DNA of 64,000 nucleotides from Trichuris trichiura (lineage: Eukaryota > Nematoda > Enoplea > Trichinellida > Trichuridae), in assembly GCA_037903355.1 (NCBI GenBank), contig JBAJFE010000034.1:806001-870000 (forward strand). The letters run 5' to 3'. The notes beneath the pieces were generated by a model, which was not told the origin of the DNA, made no database searches, and saw only the letters and a list, made by a program, of their open reading frames with translations. The translations under genes were made by a program, and so were the position numbers. Below, piece by piece: positions 62,606-64,000 of this stretch (position 1 is its first letter; every line of letters starts with the position of its first letter).

Positions 62606-62717
62606 ACTTTTGTTTGGTTTTTATGCCCTTGAACGACATTAAAGCTTTTTCACTTTTTTGACTCGTTTTATGGGCAAATGCAAAACGGGAAAAATCCATG
62701 TACATCTCTTCTATGAC

Positions 62718-64000
62718 AACCAAACCCGTTACAGACCACACACCTGTAGTGCTAACAGTAAATAAATTCTGTCAAGCTAAACTTTTCGAAATATTTAGAA
62801 TGCTTGAAACGACTAAAAAGTACGACGCACAGACTCAAGAAAAACTATACCCAAGGAAGAAAACTGCTTGAACGCGTTTTATTATAACCGAAACTGAATA
62901 GCAGTAGATAATTAAACTTGTTAGTTGTCCAAAGAGAGTGAAAATATTGAATTCTTTGTATAGGAAATATCGAACTGTTAATTAACAAAAACAGCTGTTC
63001 TCATGCGCACGATCATGCAATCACGTTTCTCCATTATTAATGATGAAGAAAAATCTATCCCTAGAGAGCTGGGTTATCTAAACTGATGCTTGGTGACATA
63101 AGGTTTTCGTGCCTGAAGTAAACTAAACCGCATTGTCGTAAGATACATGCTCTTAAAGTTTACCACTGCATCGTGTGGTACCCTCAACGGAAACTGTTTT
63201 ATTTCGATAACTGGAAAAGATACGACGAGGTTGCAACTTACTGAAAAAGCTAAAGATGTGAACGAACAGAACATCTAGTGGCGGTTTCTTCAAGACATGT
63301 AATAAATTTCTACTTTATCCTACTTCATAGCTCCCTTCAGTATAATTTCACAAAGAGTTCAAACAGTAATGCACGCTGTTTTCGCGGACTGATCGATGCG
63401 ACAAATTCGCCTTACTCCTGAAAATTAGTTACCCCATTGCAAAATGGCACTAGCAGCACTCCGTGTCACAGTGAGATTAGCAAAGGTGAATACTTTAATG
63501 TCATAAATGCTTAAAATGAATACTGGGATTTCGCTGTCAGGGAGATTTTCCGCTGCGGAAAATTAAATGCTCGTTAACAGGGACAGAGTAACTGACTTGG
63601 AAGCTTTGTACAGCAAATGAATGGAAATCAAGTCTGTCCGTCCGTATAGTCCCATATTTTTCCATATGTACAGTCAGGAAACAAAGTCGCGGTAGCTCTT
63701 GCCATAGAGGAAGAAAGTAAAGCTTATTTCTTATCACTACCATTATTTCCCAGTTGATAACAGATACGTAAAAGTTTCATGTTGCAAAATATAGTTGCAT
63801 CTTCGTTGGAAATAGCTTTACGAAAACGACATCTTCGGTCGTCGACATTCTTAGGGAGCAGAAGCCTTCACGGTTGTTTAAAGCATTGTTTTATGCACAA
63901 TCATGGTGTCATTTAATGAACGGCATAATAAATCCATATTATATAAAATTTTAAAAGAAGCTAAATGGCATTTTCGTGAGAGGTAAGGCTAAACAATAAC
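62718..64000. other. Right end of the window, nothing recognised
   Basis: No exon with a recognisable domain on either strand. The 5' exons of the K2P gene could lie here or beyond the window. Confidence 0.35.

Larger units (their letters stand above)
62365..62717. mobile_element. Near-perfect 160-bp palindrome with hammerhead motifs (Penelope-type)
   Basis: Arms 62365-62524 and 62558-62717 are reverse complements with a single mismatch, around a 33-bp spacer. Each arm carries a hammerhead-like motif facing outward. Past the right arm the sequence has the ACCCGTTA block also seen in the tail of the 29-30 kb copy, then GTGCTAACAGT, which resembles GGGCTGACAGT at the left border (possible imperfect target-site duplication). 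The identical peptides readable on both strands are a consequence of the palindrome. Confidence 0.85.

Noticed and set aside
62281..62741. Two frames on opposite strands sharing about 50 identical residues
   Set aside because: Explained entirely by the 160-bp palindrome; not a duplicated gene.

Overview
This is a stretch of an animal nuclear genome, most likely a nematode. Genes are split into many exons; introns run from about 46 bp to almost 6 kb, use GT-AG borders and often end in TTTCAG or TTTTAG. The exostosin gene is the short RIB-1 type without a GT64 domain, and SDHB resembles its nematode counterpart. The species cannot be named from the sequence. No rRNA or tRNA gene and no CRISPR array was seen.

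Left part (1-33 kb). Five genes can be rebuilt exon by exon with matching splice phases: a rib-1-like exostosin (+, 125-3952), dynactin subunit 5 (-, 5071-6857), the iron-sulfur subunit of succinate dehydrogenase (-, 8857-10067), the mitochondrial DNA polymerase gamma catalytic subunit (+, 24 exons, 11879-23522) and an MBOAT lysophospholipid acyltransferase like LPCAT3/MBOAT5 (+, 11 exons, 25119-33068). SDHB and POLG are divergent neighbours and both products go to the mitochondrion.

Middle (35-40 kb). A decayed BEL/Pao LTR retrotransposon with two diverged LTRs, an internal deletion and altered catalytic residues.

Right part (40-61 kb). Scattered minus-strand exons fit a large membrane receptor with several fibronectin type III (FN3) domains, a transmembrane exon and a cytoplasmic tail of about 600 residues. 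A candidate plus-strand gene (44795-46654) is nested in one of its introns. At 60.5-61.3 kb is a two-pore-domain potassium channel whose last exon overlaps an FN3-coding exon in another frame.

Mobile DNA is abundant: a non-autonomous hAT element with an 8-bp target-site duplication (TSD), two TA-flanked inverted-repeat elements, a mariner fragment, other miniature inverted-repeat elements, the BEL/Pao copy, and the most striking feature, a family of Penelope-like insertions. Five loci (13.3, 28.6-28.95, 29.3-30.8, 57.3-57.6 and 62.4-62.7 kb) carry outward-facing hammerhead-ribozyme-like motifs, a minus-strand copy on the left and a plus-strand copy on the right. The common pattern is CGCTGANGA, 17-19 nt, then GAAAGCT. 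One copy still encodes a GIY-YIG endonuclease. Two show plausible 12-15 bp TSDs with the same layout (inverted arms followed by a tail of about 33 nt before the right TSD).
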